A stretch of DNA of 64,000 bases, from assembly GCF_021729865.1 (NCBI RefSeq), contig NZ_CP063400.1:1984001-2048000 (forward strand). The letters are read 5' to 3'. This document shows, in pieces, positions 43,826 to 56,806 of this stretch. Origin of the DNA: Hydrogenophaga sp. SL48. Its GTDB lineage: Bacteria; Pseudomonadota; Gammaproteobacteria; Burkholderiales; Burkholderiaceae_C. The notes under the pieces are model-generated. The model did no database searches. It saw nothing but the letters and a program-made list of their open reading frames with translations, and was not told the origin of the DNA. Within the stretch, counting starts at the first letter, position 1. Every line of letters starts with the position of its first letter. A program made the translations under genes and the position numbers.

Positions 43826-46384
43826 ATGAAATCTGCCCCCGAAAAACCAGTCACCCCGGTGGGGAACAGCACCCCGCTGGGCTGGTGGAACCGCTGGTGG
43901 CGCAGGCTGCCGCCCTCGCGCCAGGACCGCTTTGCGACGCTGGCGCCGTTGCTCTCGGTGCTGCTCTTTCTCTCGGCCATCGCCGTGGCGATCACCTACC
44001 TGCGCTATGAAGAGCTGGAGCGCGAACAGGAAGCGGTGACCCGCGACGTCGAGTACGCACAGCAGCGCCTGAGGCTGCGGCTGCTGGAACGCCAGGAGCA
44101 GCTGATGCGTCTCGCCCGCGAGGTGGACAACAAGGAAATCAGCGCCGAAGAATTCGAGTTCCAGGCCGAGACCCTGATCAGCCAGTTTCCGGAACTTCAG
44201 GCCATCAGCTGGGTGGACGCACGGCGCACCGTGGCCGCCAGCTACACCTCCCCCAGCGCGCCGGTGAGCCTGATGCGCCTGAAGGGCGCCACCATGACCG
44301 CTGCCGAAACGGATGGGTCGTTCGAGCTGGCGCGCGATCTGCGCCAGCCCATCTACTCGCGCCCGCTGGGTGAAGACTCGCGCCAGTCCACCCTGATGCT
44401 TCAGGTGCCACTGACCGAACAGGGCCGCTTCGCCGGCACGGTGATGGGCGAGTATTCGATCGATGGCCTCATGCGCTTTGGCATGCCGCCGGAAATCATG
44501 GCCCGCTACGCCGTGGCCCTGATGGACGACCGCGGGCGGGTGCTGGCCGGCAGCCTGCAGTCGCCAAGCGCCGTGTTGCGCCTGCTGCCCTGGTCAGCGC
44601 AGCCGCTGGAACACGAGGTGCCTGTCTCGCCGGTGGGCAACGGTCTGCTGCTGAAAGCGCAGGGCTACCGCACCTCCCAGGACATCGTGGGCAGCGGCTT
44701 TTTCTGGGTCATTGGAGCCCTCTCGGCGCTGACGGTGTGGATGCTGTTGGGCACCTGGCGCCACACGCGGCGTCGCGTGCAGGCCCAGCAAGCCCTGGTG
44801 TCCGAGACCAACTTCCGCCGCGCCATGGAAAACTCCATGCTCACCGGCATGCGTGCGCTCGACATGCAGGGCCGTATCACCTATGTGAATCCCGCTTTCT
44901 GCTCGATGACCGGCTGGACCGAGGCCGAACTGGTGGGCCGCACAGCCCCCTTCCCCTACTGGCCCGATGACGACCACGACCAGCTCGCGGCCCGTCTTGA
45001 CGACGAACTCAGCGGACGCTCGACGCCGGGCGGTTTTGAAGTGCGCGTGCAGCACCGCAATGGCACCATCTTCGATGCGCGCATGTACGTTTCGCCGCTG
45101 ATCGACCCCAAGGGCCACCAGACCGGCTGGATGACGTCGATGACCGACATCACCGAGCCCAAGCGCATCCGCGAGGAGCTGTCCGCCTCCTACGAACGTT
45201 TCACCACCGTGCTGGAGTCACTGGACTCGGCCGTGTCGGTGGCGCCGCTGGGCAGCGACGAGATGCTGTTCGCCAACAAGATGTACCGCCTCTGGTTCGG
45301 CACCCGCGGCATGGGCCATCGCCATCTGGTCGACCTCGCAGGCAACCAGCCCACACCGAGCCCGGACAACGGCGATGCGGTGGACGCCTTCGCCGGCATG
45401 CCTACCGAAACACTCACCGATGCGGGTGCGGAAAACGCCGAGGTGTTCGTGGAAGAACTCGACCGCTGGCTGGAGGTGCGCACGCGTTACCTGACCTGGG
45501 TGGACGGTCGCCTTGCGCAGATGGTGATCGCCAGCGACATCACGCCGCGCCGCAACGCCGAAGCGCAGGCCGCGCTGCAAAACGAACGGGCCCAGACCGC
45601 CAGCCGCCTGATCACCATGGGCGAGATGGCCTCGAGCGTGGCGCATGAGCTGAACCAGCCGCTGACCGCCATCAGCAACTACTGCAACGGCATGATCTCG
45701 CGCCTGAACGAACAGCGCATCAGCAATGAAGATCTGCTGAATGCCCTGGACAAGACCGCGCGGCAGGCCCAGCGCGCGGGCCAGATCATCCAGCGCATCA
45801 AGGCCTTCGTGAAACGCAGCGAACCCAACCCGATGCCATCGGATGTGCCCACCATGGTGAGCAACGCGATCGAGCTGGCCGACATCGAGCTGCGGCGTCA
45901 GCAGGTCAGGTTGTCGCCCTATGTCGCCGCGCGCCTGCCCACGCTGATGGTGGACCCGATCCTGATCGAGCAGGTGCTGATCAACCTGCTCAAGAACGCG
46001 GGCGAAGCCATCACCCAGGCAGGCCGTCCACCGGGCGAGCGGTACGTGGAGTTGAGGGTGGGCCCGCGCCGCCTCGAGAACCAGGAAGTGGTCGAGTTCT
46101 CCGTGCGCGACTCCGGCAACGGCGTGCCCGACGAAATGATCGAGCGCATCTACGAAGCGTTCTACAGCACCAAGAGCGAAGGCATGGGCATCGGCCTCAA
46201 GCTGTGCCGCAGCATCGTGGAGTCTCACCACGGGAGGATGCAAGTGCAGAACATCTACAATGGTGAAGAGGTGGTGGGTTGCTGCTTCAGCTTCTGGATA
46301 CCGGTGCAGTCCCGATTGACACCGCCTCCGGAAGCCACCGAACCCTCCAAGGCGTCGTTGCCGGACACAGAAAGAGCGAGATGA
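43826..46384 (+). CDS. PAS-domain sensor histidine kinase (DctB/FixL-like) next to the PDH operon
   Basis: 852 residues. The first membrane helix lies near 40-58, then a periplasmic sensor region (about 60-290), and a second helix near 293-312. A PAS/PAC unit (about 330-450; ITYVNPAFCSMTGWTEAEL) and a second, poorer PAS-like part (about 460-580) follow. The phosphoacceptor helix has SSVAHELNQPLTAISNYC and the ATPase domain has LINLLKNAGEAI, DSGNGVPD and GMGIGLKLCRSIVE. It overlaps the response regulator start (ATGA), so they are one operon. Ligand unknown; divergence from aceE suggests control of pyruvate metabolism. Confidence 0.9.
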   Translation: MKSAPEKPVTPVGNSTPLGWWNRWWRRLPPSRQDRFATLAPLLSVLLFLSAIAVAITYLRYEELEREQEAVTRDVEYAQQRLRLRLLERQEQLMRLAREVDNKEISAEEFEFQAETLISQFPELQAISWVDARRTVAASYTSPSAPVSLMRLKGATMTAAETDGSFELARDLRQPIYSRPLGEDSRQSTLMLQVPLTEQGRFAGTVMGEYSIDGLMRFGMPPEIMARYAVALMDDRGRVLAGSLQSPSAVLRLLPWSAQPLEHEVPVSPVGNGLLLKAQGYRTSQDIVGSGFFWVIGALSALTVWMLLGTWRHTRRRVQAQQALVSETNFRRAMENSMLTGMRALDMQGRITYVNPAFCSMTGWTEAELVGRTAPFPYWPDDDHDQLAARLDDELSGRSTPGGFEVRVQHRNGTIFDARMYVSPLIDPKGHQTGWMTSMTDITEPKRIREELSASYERFTTVLESLDSAVSVAPLGSDEMLFANKMYRLWFGTRGMGHRHLVDLAGNQPTPSPDNGDAVDAFAGMPTETLTDAGAENAEVFVEELDRWLEVRTRYLTWVDGRLAQMVIASDITPRRNAEAQAALQNERAQTASRLITMGEMASSVAHELNQPLTAISNYCNGMISRLNEQRISNEDLLNALDKTARQAQRAGQIIQRIKAFVKRSEPNPMPSDVPTMVSNAIELADIELRRQQVRLSPYVAARLPTLMVDPILIEQVLINLLKNAGEAITQAGRPPGERYVELRVGPRRLENQEVVEFSVRDSGNGVPDEMIERIYEAFYSTKSEGMGIGLKLCRSIVESHHGRMQVQNIYNGEEVVGCCFSFWIPVQSRLTPPPEATEPSKASLPDTERAR

Positions 46385-47007
46385 GTTTGATCCCCAAAAA
46401 AGGCACCGTCTATGTCGTCGATGACGACGAGGCCGTTCGAGACTCCCTGCAGTGGCTGCTGGAAGGCAAGGACTACAGGGTCCGGTGCTTCGAATCCGCA
46501 GAAGCCTTTCTCAGCCGATACGACGCCCGCGAGGTGGCCTGCCTGATCGCCGACATCCGAATGGGTGGCATGACCGGCATGGAACTCCAGGAAAAACTGA
46601 TCGAGCGCCAGTCGCCACTGCCCATCGTCTTCATCACCGGACACGGCGACGTGCCGATGGCGGTGGAGTCCATGAAGAAGGGTGCGCTGGACTTCATCCA
46701 GAAGCCGTTCAAGGAAGACCAGCTCGTGGTGCTCGTCGAACGCATGCTGGAAACCGCCAAGGAAGCCTTCGCCACCCACCAGCAGGCCGCCAGCCGCGAC
46801 GCCCTGCTCTCCAAGCTGACCGGCCGTGAAGCCCAGGTGCTCGAACGCATCGTGGCCGGCCGTCTGAACAAGCAGATCGCCGATGACCTCGGCATCAGCA
46901 TCAAGACGGTGGAAGCGCACCGCGCCAACATCATGGAAAAGCTGGGTGCCAACACCGTGGCCGACCTGCTCAAGATCGCACTCGGCCAGACGCCCGCCAA
47001 AGCCTGA
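46381..47007 (+). CDS. FixJ/LuxR-type response regulator
   Basis: 208 residues. The receiver domain (about 8-120) has the acidic pair in VYVVDDDEAVRD, the phosphoacceptor Asp in CLIADIRMGGMTG, the Thr in VFITGHGDVPMAV and the Lys in FIQKPFKED. The C-terminal LuxR-type HTH (about 140-200) includes LTGREAQVLERIVAGRLNKQ and IKTVEAHRANIMEKLG. It overlaps the kinase stop by 4 bp and is its cognate partner. Likely targets are its own operon and the divergent aceE operon. Confidence 0.92.
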   Translation: MSLIPKKGTVYVVDDDEAVRDSLQWLLEGKDYRVRCFESAEAFLSRYDAREVACLIADIRMGGMTGMELQEKLIERQSPLPIVFITGHGDVPMAVESMKKGALDFIQKPFKEDQLVVLVERMLETAKEAFATHQQAASRDALLSKLTGREAQVLERIVAGRLNKQIADDLGISIKTVEAHRANIMEKLGANTVADLLKIALGQTPAKA

Positions 47008-47030
47008 CACCACCCCACCCTTTGCCACGA

Positions 47031-47055
47031 CGCCCGCCCTCACCGGCGGGCGTTT
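47031..47055 (+). terminator. Intrinsic terminator after the response regulator
   Basis: CGCCCGCC and GGCGGGCG pair around a 6-nt loop, followed by TTTCCGTTT. It lies 24 bp after the response regulator stop and 31 bp before the folD start. Confidence 0.75.
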
Positions 47056-47085
47056 CCGTTTCAACCACTGCACAGACATCCCACC

Positions 47086-47937
47086 ATGACCGCCCAACTG
47101 ATCGACGGCAACGCCCTCTCCCGACAACTGCGCGCCGACGTCGGTGCGCGGGTGACCGCACTCAAGGCCAAGGGCATCACCCCCGGCCTGGCGGTGATCC
47201 TGGTCGGCGACAACCAGGCCTCGCAGGTGTACGTGCGCAACAAGGTCAAGGCCTGCGAAGACACCAGCATGCACTCGGTGCTGGAGACCTGGCCCGCGAG
47301 CATGACGGAAGCCGAACTGCTGGCGCGCGTGGCCGCGTTGAACAATGACGCCACCATCCACGGCATCCTGGTACAGCTGCCGCTGCCGGCGCACATCGAC
47401 GCGCAGAAGGTGATCGAGGCGATCTCGCCGGCCAAGGACGTGGACGGCTTTCACATCGCCAGCGCCGGCGCGCTGATGACCGGCCTGCCCGGCTTCTGGC
47501 CCTGCACGCCCTATGGCTGCATGAAGATGCTGGAAAGCATCGGCTACGAACTCAAGGGCAAACACGCGGTGGTGATCGGCCGCAGCAACATCGTGGGCAA
47601 ACCCATGGCGCTGATGCTGCTGCAGCAGAACGCCACCGTCACCATCTGCCACAGCGGCACCAAAGACCTGAAAGCCATGACGCTGCAGGCCGACGTGATT
47701 GTCGCCGCCGCGGGCAAACGCAACGTGCTGACCGCCGACATGGTCAAGCCCGGCGCGGTGGTGCTCGATGTGGGCATGAACCGCAACGAGGAAGGCAAAC
47801 TCTGCGGCGACGTGGACTTTGCCGGCGTGAAAGAGGTGGCGAGCCACATCACCCCCGTGCCCGGCGGCGTGGGCCCCATGACCATCACCATGCTGATGGT
47901 GAACACGCTGGAATCGGCCGAGCGCCTCGCCGGCTGA
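47086..47937 (+). CDS. folD: Bifunctional methylenetetrahydrofolate dehydrogenase/cyclohydrolase
   Basis: 283 residues, the usual length. It interconverts 5,10-methylene-, methenyl- and 10-formyl-tetrahydrofolate with NADP(H). The catalytic Lys lies in [11 protein letters not shown], followed by the signature [14 protein letters not shown] and the Rossmann segment [19 protein letters not shown]. The C-terminal signature [15 protein letters not shown] is present. It is separated from the two-component operon by a terminator, so probably has its own promoter in the short gap or is expressed by readthrough. Confidence 0.96.
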   Translation: MTAQLIDGNALSRQLRADVGARVTALKAKGITPGLAVILVGDNQASQVYVRNKVKACEDTSMHSVLETWPASMTEAELLARVAALNNDATIHGILVQLPLPAHIDAQKVIEAISPAKDVDGFHIASAGALMTGLPGFWPCTPYGCMKMLESIGYELKGKHAVVIGRSNIVGKPMALMLLQQNATVTICHSGTKDLKAMTLQADVIVAAAGKRNVLTADMVKPGAVVLDVGMNRNEEGKLCGDVDFAGVKEVASHITPVPGGVGPMTITMLMVNTLESAERLAG

Positions 47938-47944
47938 TCGGCTT

Positions 47945-47977
47945 GGTGCCCTGAGCGCAGACCCGGATCAGGGCACC
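47945..47977. terminator. Hairpin between convergent folD and membrane protein gene
   Basis: GGTGCCCTGA and TCAGGGCACC form a perfect 10-bp stem with a 13-nt loop, overlapping the last codons of the minus-strand gene. No long U tract; probably a bidirectional terminator. Confidence 0.55.
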
Positions 47978-49419
47978 CGCAGCAATCCGCATGGCTCGGG
48001 ATGAACCCCGAGCAGTGGCGCCGTGCCGGCCGATGGCGCGAAAGGCCCCAGCCGCTGGCGCTCCATGAAGTCCCATTGCGCCTGCCTCCCCATCCAGCCG
48101 GCCTGGTAGGCGTGCAGGTCGTCCTGCTGCAGAAGGCGCTCGTCCGCCTGGGCCACGCTGCCTCCGGTGGCGAGGTATTGCTCGATCCAGCACAGTTTCA
48201 CCGCCGCGTAATACCGCCCCTGCACGTAAGCCAACCGGGTTTCCGGCACGGCGCGCAGCAGGAACAGCACCAGCAACGCCAGCAACACCGGGGCGGTCTG
48301 TTCGCGGCGGCGGAACAGCACCAGGCAGATCGCGGCCCAGGCGGGCAGCGTCAACGCGGTGTAGCGCGAGGCGATCGCCGCCTCGACACCCAGCTGAACC
48401 CGTCCGTAGGCGGTGAGCAGCGCAAACACCAGGCTGCAGCCCACGAGGATCACACACACCTGCCAGAAACGGTGTGACGTCGGCGTCCCGGTGTTCGTCG
48501 GACGAACGGCCAGACGCTTCAGGCCCCAGCCGAACATCGTAAGCATCGCCGCCAGGAACACCGTGCCGACCGGGTACAGGAACCACCACGACATGCGCTG
48601 CACCATGAGCACGAAGTAGCTCAGCATGGCCGCCACGAACCGCAGGTAGTCCAGCGGATTGGGTCGGAACACCTGAAACCCCTCGGCCGACACCACAAAC
48701 CGGTAATTCACCAGAAACGCCGCCAACGTCAGCAGGCAGGCCGCCACCAGCGCCAGCGCATGCCCGCGCTGGGTCGCCGAACCGCGCCACGCCTCCATGG
48801 CCAACACCAGGCCCAGGGCGGGCAGCGCCGTCAGACCGAAGCCCGTGAACCCCAGACCCACCACCAGCACCGCGAGGGCGGCCGTGCGCGCCCCACCCGG
48901 CGCCCACAGCCAGACGTTGACCAGCAGCATCAGCAGGAACAGGGGAACCACGCTGTGGGAGCCATTGGGCGCCACCCACATGGTTTCAAAACCGGCCACA
49001 CCCCAGAACGGCAGCAGCAGGAGCGCATCCCAGACCGACCAGGGACCCGGCACCAGTCGCCGGCGCAAACGCAAGGCCAGGGCCCCGGACGCCAGTTGCA
49101 CACAGGCCATCCAGAGGCTCTCCCACCGGACGCTCCAGTCGCTGAAGTGGTAAGCCGGCAGCGCCAGCGCGAAGGCCAGACCTTGCCGGTGCGGCCCGTG
49201 CTGCCAGAAAAAAGCCGCCGGCACGTCGCTCCACTGGAAGCCGTTGTACAGCCGCGTGAGGAGGGCCCACTGGTCAGAAAACGGGACATTGACCGAGAGC
49301 AGCCAGGTCAGACCCAGCAACCGGGCCGCCAGCGCGACGCCGAGCACCACCAGCAGCACCTTGGCGACCGGGGGCGGCAGCGCCGCCAGCGGGCCAGACA
49401 GGTGCCGCAAAGGGTTCAT
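47968..49419 (-). CDS. Polytopic membrane protein, possible GT-C-type glycosyltransferase
   Basis: 483 residues with about ten hydrophobic segments. A short acidic loop after the first one (LSVNVPFSDQW) and the large loop AAFFWQHGPHRQG resemble GT-C fold enzymes that use lipid-linked sugars, but no decisive motif is present. The C-terminal 90 residues are soluble. The start overlaps the DUF4149-like gene (ATGA), which favours the ATG at 49419. Third gene of the greA transcript. Function is a guess. Confidence 0.6.
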   Translation of the reverse strand: MNPLRHLSGPLAALPPPVAKVLLVVLGVALAARLLGLTWLLSVNVPFSDQWALLTRLYNGFQWSDVPAAFFWQHGPHRQGLAFALALPAYHFSDWSVRWESLWMACVQLASGALALRLRRRLVPGPWSVWDALLLLPFWGVAGFETMWVAPNGSHSVVPLFLLMLLVNVWLWAPGGARTAALAVLVVGLGFTGFGLTALPALGLVLAMEAWRGSATQRGHALALVAACLLTLAAFLVNYRFVVSAEGFQVFRPNPLDYLRFVAAMLSYFVLMVQRMSWWFLYPVGTVFLAAMLTMFGWGLKRLAVRPTNTGTPTSHRFWQVCVILVGCSLVFALLTAYGRVQLGVEAAIASRYTALTLPAWAAICLVLFRRREQTAPVLLALLVLFLLRAVPETRLAYVQGRYYAAVKLCWIEQYLATGGSVAQADERLLQQDDLHAYQAGWMGRQAQWDFMERQRLGPFAPSAGTAPLLGVHPEPCGLLRVP

Positions 49420-49889
49420 GGGCGCGACGGCCATGCCACGCGGCGGGCCAGTCGCCAGAGCACCCACCCGCTGCACACCCATTGCCCCAGCACCATGACA
49501 GAGCCCATACCGTGCCAGAGCCGCAGGTTCCCGCCAGTGGCGCGCGCGCTGACGATCTTCTGCGCCACGCCAAACTCCTGCACCAGGGCCAGCAACATGG
49601 CCAGCAAGACCACCGCCAAGGTCACCAGCAACCCGCGCAACGCCGACAGCCCCTCCGGGGAGACCTCCGCCGCCAGCAGCGCGCGCTGCCGGCGAAGGAT
49701 CAGCATCAGCACCGCACCCAGGACCAACCCGGCCCAGCACTGAAGGGAAAACAGCCGGGCCGCCACAGGGCCCGCCACAGCGGGGTTGCCCAGGCTGGCG
49801 AACAAGGTGGGCACGGCGACAAAACTCAGCGCGTTGATGCCGCCCCACCAGAGGGCGGCCATCATCACGGACAGGCGCTGCCAGGGCAT
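49416..49889 (-). CDS. DUF4149-like membrane protein
   Basis: 157 residues with four hydrophobic segments. The first contains WWGGINALSFVAVPTLFASL, the third LLVTLAVVLLAMLLALVQEF. The family is common in betaproteobacteria, often beside greA. The start at the ATG 49889 fits the family; it lies 10 bp after the greA stop, and its stop overlaps the next gene. Function unknown. Confidence 0.72.
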   Translation of the reverse strand: MPWQRLSVMMAALWWGGINALSFVAVPTLFASLGNPAVAGPVAARLFSLQCWAGLVLGAVLMLILRRQRALLAAEVSPEGLSALRGLLVTLAVVLLAMLLALVQEFGVAQKIVSARATGGNLRLWHGMGSVMVLGQWVCSGWVLWRLARRVAWPSRP

Positions 49890-49899
49890 GGGCGCAGGA

Positions 49900-50376
49900 T
49901 CAGATGTAGCGCACCGCCACGACCTCGAAGCGGCGCGTGCCGCCCGGGGTCTGGACCTCAGCCACATCCCCCTCTTCCTTGCCGATCAAGGCGCGGGCGA
50001 TTGGGCTGCTGATGTTGACGAGACCCAGCTTGAGGTCGGCCTCGTCTTCGCCCACGATCTGGTAGGTCACTTCGGCTCCCGTGCCTTCATCGGCCAGATC
50101 CACCGTGGCGCCGAAGACCACGCGGCCCGACGCATCCACCGCCGTCGGGTCGATGATCTGGGCGACCGAGAGCTTGCCCTCGATCTCGGCGATGCGCCCT
50201 TCGATGAAGCCCTGGCGCTCCTTGGCGGCGTCGTAGTCGGCGTTTTCGCTCAGGTCACCCTGGGCACGGGCTTCGGCGATCGCCTGGATCACGGAAGGAC
50301 GCTCCACGGTCTTGAGTTTGTGCAGCTCTGCCTTGAGCAATTCGGCGCCGCGCTTGGTGATGGGGAAAGTGGACAT
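49900..50376 (-). CDS. greA: Transcription elongation factor GreA
   Basis: 158 residues. It stimulates transcript cleavage by backtracked RNA polymerase. The N-terminal coiled coil carries the acidic tip D41 and E44 ([17 protein letters not shown]). The C-terminal FKBP-like domain ends with [18 protein letters not shown]. It is downstream of carB, the arrangement seen in many betaproteobacteria. The ATG at 50376 is used because the family starts there. Confidence 0.96.
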   Translation of the reverse strand: MSTFPITKRGAELLKAELHKLKTVERPSVIQAIAEARAQGDLSENADYDAAKERQGFIEGRIAEIEGKLSVAQIIDPTAVDASGRVVFGATVDLADEGTGAEVTYQIVGEDEADLKLGLVNISSPIARALIGKEEGDVAEVQTPGGTRRFEVVAVRYI

Positions 50377-50531
50377 CGGGAACTCCAGATCAGGGGCGGC
50401 CCCGATCGGGGCCTGTTGGGCAGCACAGGCCACCCGGAAAAAGGCAAACCGCCGAACGTTTCCGGTCGGCGGCTTCACTGCCCGAAATTATGCCCTGAAT
50501 CGATCCGACCGCATGCCGTCGCCGGGCCGTC

Positions 50532-50765
50532 TCAGTCGCGACCCGCACGCTCGATGGTGTCGGCCAGCCGGGCCGGATCGGTGAAGCGCAGTTCGTGGCT
50601 GCCCTGGCACTCCACCAGCCGGAACAGACCCAGCCGCTCCGACAGTCGCGGGTGCCAGGGCAGGTTGTGCGGCAAGGCCGTGTCCTGCTGACCATTGATG
50701 TAGCTCTTGCCCATGGGCATGGCCTCCAGCGGCGTCGCGGCGGCATCAACGAAGGCGCACGCCAT
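50532..50765 (-). pseudogene. C-terminal remnant of an alpha/beta hydrolase
   Basis: 77 codons. The end resembles the last quarter of the salicylate-esterase/MenH-like hydrolases: KSYINGQQDTALPHNLPW near residue 19 and the His-containing CQGSHELRFTDPARLADTI near 53. The nucleophile elbow and oxyanion region that should lie upstream are absent. The preceding 90 bp contain only the carB terminator. It may be translated as a short protein, but it cannot be a complete enzyme. Confidence 0.45.
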
Positions 50766-50850
50766 GTTTCAGGTGCCAGTGGAGGGCCAACTGGACCACA
50801 GGCAGAACGGAATGGCTGGACTGCGCGCAGGCCGTGGGCTGTGGCAGAAA

Positions 50851-50890
50851 GCACAACGGGCATGGCCGCAATCCAGCGTCCATGCCCGTT
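50851..50890 (-). terminator. Terminator of the carAB transcript
   Basis: AACGGGCATGG and CCATGCCCGTT form a perfect 11-bp stem with a 14-nt loop about 30 bp past the carB stop; on the minus strand TGTGCTTTCT follows. Confidence 0.65.
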
Positions 50891-50920
50891 GGGTTCAAGA
50901 GGGAAAGCCCCTCGGCCGGA

Positions 50921-54196
<3,276 letters not shown>

Positions 54197-54226
54197 GGTT
54201 CGCTTGTGTGTCTTGTGGCGCAGGCT

Positions 54227-54589
54227 TCAGCCTTGGCGCTGGGTGTCCAGTGTGTTCAGCAGCGCCTGGATGCGCTCGGCGGGCACGTTTTTCTGCATCA
54301 GCTGCAGCAGGCCGTCGCCTTCGATCAGGGGGCGCAGCACCTCGACCTCGGCTGGGTAGAACAGCGCGTCCCAGGCGGCCAGCTCGGTGTTGAAGGTCTC
54401 GTCGTCCCAGGTCTTGCCTTTGGCCAGCAGGGTCACCAGCGGCGCGGCCTTGTTTTCGACGAAGGCCTTTCGGTAGGGCTTCTGTGCCCAGCGCTGGGCA
54501 AACCACTCCTTGTGTGGCGACTCCAGTCCCAGCATGCGTTTGGCAATGGCTTTTTCGATCGCAAAAACCGGGAAACTGAAGAGCTTCAT
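54227..54589 (-). CDS. Small conserved-type protein between carA and carB
   Basis: 120 residues, soluble, starting MKLFSFPVFAIEKAIAKRM. It is 25 bp after carA and 30 bp before carB on the same strand, so it must be on the car transcript. I do not recognise a domain. The mixed charged and aromatic composition and clean reading frame support a real gene. Similar small ORFs in this position occur in related Comamonadaceae, as far as I recall. Confidence 0.75.
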   Translation of the reverse strand: MKLFSFPVFAIEKAIAKRMLGLESPHKEWFAQRWAQKPYRKAFVENKAAPLVTLLAKGKTWDDETFNTELAAWDALFYPAEVEVLRPLIEGDGLLQLMQKNVPAERIQALLNTLDTQRQG

Positions 54590-54614
54590 GGGGGTTCCTT
54601 GTGGCGCGCGGAAG

Positions 54615-55772
54615 TCAGGCCTTGGCCTGCTGCATCAGACCGATGAACCGGTCAAACAGATAACCGATGTCGTGCGGGCCGGGCGAGGCTTCCGGGTGGC
54701 CCTGGAAGCAGAAGGCCGGCTTGTCGGTACGGGCCAGGCCCTGCAATGTGCCGTCGAACAGGCTCACGTGCGTGGCGCGCAGGTTGGCCGGCAGGTTCTT
54801 CTCGTCCACCGCGAAACCGTGGTTCTGGCTGGTGATGCTCACGCGGCCGTTGTCGAGGTCTTTCACCGGGTGGTTGGCGCCATGGTGGCCGAACTTCATC
54901 TTGAAGGTCCGGGCACCGCTGGCCAGCGCCATGATCTGATGTCCGAGGCAGATGCCGAAGGTCGGCACGCCGCTGTCGATGATTTCGCGCGTGGCGGCGA
55001 TCGCGTAGTCACAAGGCTCCGGGTCGCCCGGGCCGTTGGACAGGAACACGCCGCTGGGCTTGAGCTTGAACACGTCGGCCGCGGGCGTCTGGGCCGGAAC
55101 GACCGTGATCTTGCAGCCGCGTTGCGCCAGCATGCGCAGGATGTTCCTCTTGACGCCGAAGTCGTAGGCCACGACGTGGAACTTCGGTGCAATCTGCTCG
55201 CCGTAACCGAAGCCCAGTTGCCACTCGGTCTGGCTCCAGTCGTAGGGTGCATCGGCGGACACGACCTTGGCCAGGTCCTGCCCGGCCATGTTGGGAGCCG
55301 CCTGGGCGGCGGCAATGGCCTGCGCGCGGTGTGCTTCGGTGATAGCTTCTCCGGCAGCGAGCGCGACGATGCAGCCGTTCTGGGCGCCGTGGGTGCGCAG
55401 CCGACGCGTCAGGGCACGCGTGTCCAGATCGGCGATGGCCACCGTGCCCTCGGACTGCAGGTAGTTGGTGAGTGTCTTTTCGCTGCGGAAGTTGGACGCT
55501 AGCAGGGGCAGGTCTTTGATGATCAGGCCGGCCGCATGGATGCGATTGGCCTCCACGTCTTCACCATTGACACCGGTGTTGCCGATGTGCGGGTAGGTGA
55601 GCGTGACGATTTGCTGGCAATAGCTCGGATCGGTGAGGATTTCCTGGTAACCGGTCATGGAGGTGTTGAACACCACTTCACCGGTCGTCTGACCGGTGGC
55701 ACCGATGGAAATCCCTGTAAAGACCGTGCCGTCGGCGAGCGCGAGAAGGGCTTTCGGATGGACGGGAAGCAC
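54615..55772 (-). CDS. carA: Carbamoyl-phosphate synthase small subunit
   Basis: 385 residues. Glutamine amidotransferase that feeds ammonia to CarB. The N-terminal domain ([28 protein letters not shown]) precedes the class I GATase with the nucleophile in [15 protein letters not shown] and the His-Glu in [17 protein letters not shown] at 55772 is preferred because GGAGA lies 6 bp upstream; the frame is open to an ATG at 55808. It has its own control region of 266 bp. Confidence 0.96.
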   Translation of the reverse strand: MLPVHPKALLALADGTVFTGISIGATGQTTGEVVFNTSMTGYQEILTDPSYCQQIVTLTYPHIGNTGVNGEDVEANRIHAAGLIIKDLPLLASNFRSEKTLTNYLQSEGTVAIADLDTRALTRRLRTHGAQNGCIVALAAGEAITEAHRAQAIAAAQAAPNMAGQDLAKVVSADAPYDWSQTEWQLGFGYGEQIAPKFHVVAYDFGVKRNILRMLAQRGCKITVVPAQTPAADVFKLKPSGVFLSNGPGDPEPCDYAIAATREIIDSGVPTFGICLGHQIMALASGARTFKMKFGHHGANHPVKDLDNGRVSITSQNHGFAVDEKNLPANLRATHVSLFDGTLQGLARTDKPAFCFQGHPEASPGPHDIGYLFDRFIGLMQQAKA

Positions 55773-56038
55773 GGTTTTCTCCAGAGAGTTTTCGAAACGC
55801 ACCCGCATGTCACCATGAGGCGATGCCGAAGCCGTTTCGCGCCCGCACCCAAGGAGTCGCGAGCGGATCGCGACGGGGTTCGTGTGCGGGGAATCTGGGC
55901 TGGCAGCCGGGGCTGACGCAGAGCTTGCGTCGAATGCGGGTAAACCTTGAGATTATAGCCGCTCACCCCCTGCCCTTCGGCCACCACCATCCGGAAAACG
56001 CACCCATTCGGGGCAGCCAACCAGACCGCAACGAGGGC

Positions 56039-56806
56039 TCATCGCGCCGCTGCGCTGGCGTGCAGACAGATCGCCGCCGCTGCCGCGACATTGAGCGACT
56101 CCTCGCCGCCCGGCTGGATGATGCGCACGGATTGCGCGGCCAGGGCGCCGAGCGCCGGGCTCACGCCCTGCCCTTCGTGACCGAGCACCCAGGCACAGGG
56201 CCAGGGCAACCGGGCCTGATGCAACAGATCCCCTTGATGGGAACTCGTCACCAGCAGCGGCACGGCCAGATCGCCCAAGTCGTCTGCGGCGAGCCCCTCC
56301 ACCAGATGCAGGGCAAAGTGAGCCCCCATGCCGGCACGCAGCACCTTGGGCGACCACAACCCCGCTGTGCCCTTGAGCGCGAGCACCTGTACAAAACCCA
56401 TGGCGGCGGCGCTGCGAAGGATGGAGCCCACGTTGCCCGCATCCTGCAGGCGGTCGAGCACCACCGCCGCGCCACCTGTCTGCAAGCCAGCCGCCTCGGG
56501 CAGGTCCCAGACAAAGCCGACCCCCGCGGGTGATTCGAGACCGCTGATCCCCGCCATGAGCGCGTCGGGCACCGTGACGATGTGGTCGGCGGCATCGCGC
56601 AGATCGTGGGGCGCCTGGGGCCAGAAACTCTCGGTGAACACCGCCGTCGCGGGCCGCCGCCTGCGCGCGAGCAAGGCCCTGCACAGGTGGTCCCCCTCCA
56701 GCCAGATCTGCCCCTGCTTGCGGTAGGCGGTGCTGTCCTGTGCGAGCAGGCGCAAGCGCTTGAGCAAGGGGTTGTCGCGAGAGGTGATGGCGGTGGGTTG
56801 ATTCAT
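56039..56806 (-). CDS. SpoU-family RNA 2'-O-methyltransferase
   Basis: 255 residues. An N-terminal substrate-binding domain (about 1-95; [15 protein letters not shown]) is followed by the SPOUT knot domain with the three SpoU motifs: [31 protein letters not shown] and [16 protein letters not shown]. It resembles RlmB/TrmH-type rRNA methyltransferases; the exact target nucleoside cannot be read. It overlaps rnhB by 4 bp and ends the lipid A operon. Confidence 0.88.
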   Translation of the reverse strand: MNQPTAITSRDNPLLKRLRLLAQDSTAYRKQGQIWLEGDHLCRALLARRRRPATAVFTESFWPQAPHDLRDAADHIVTVPDALMAGISGLESPAGVGFVWDLPEAAGLQTGGAAVVLDRLQDAGNVGSILRSAAAMGFVQVLALKGTAGLWSPKVLRAGMGAHFALHLVEGLAADDLGDLAVPLLVTSSHQGDLLHQARLPWPCAWVLGHEGQGVSPALGALAAQSVRIIQPGGEESLNVAAAAAICLHASAAAR

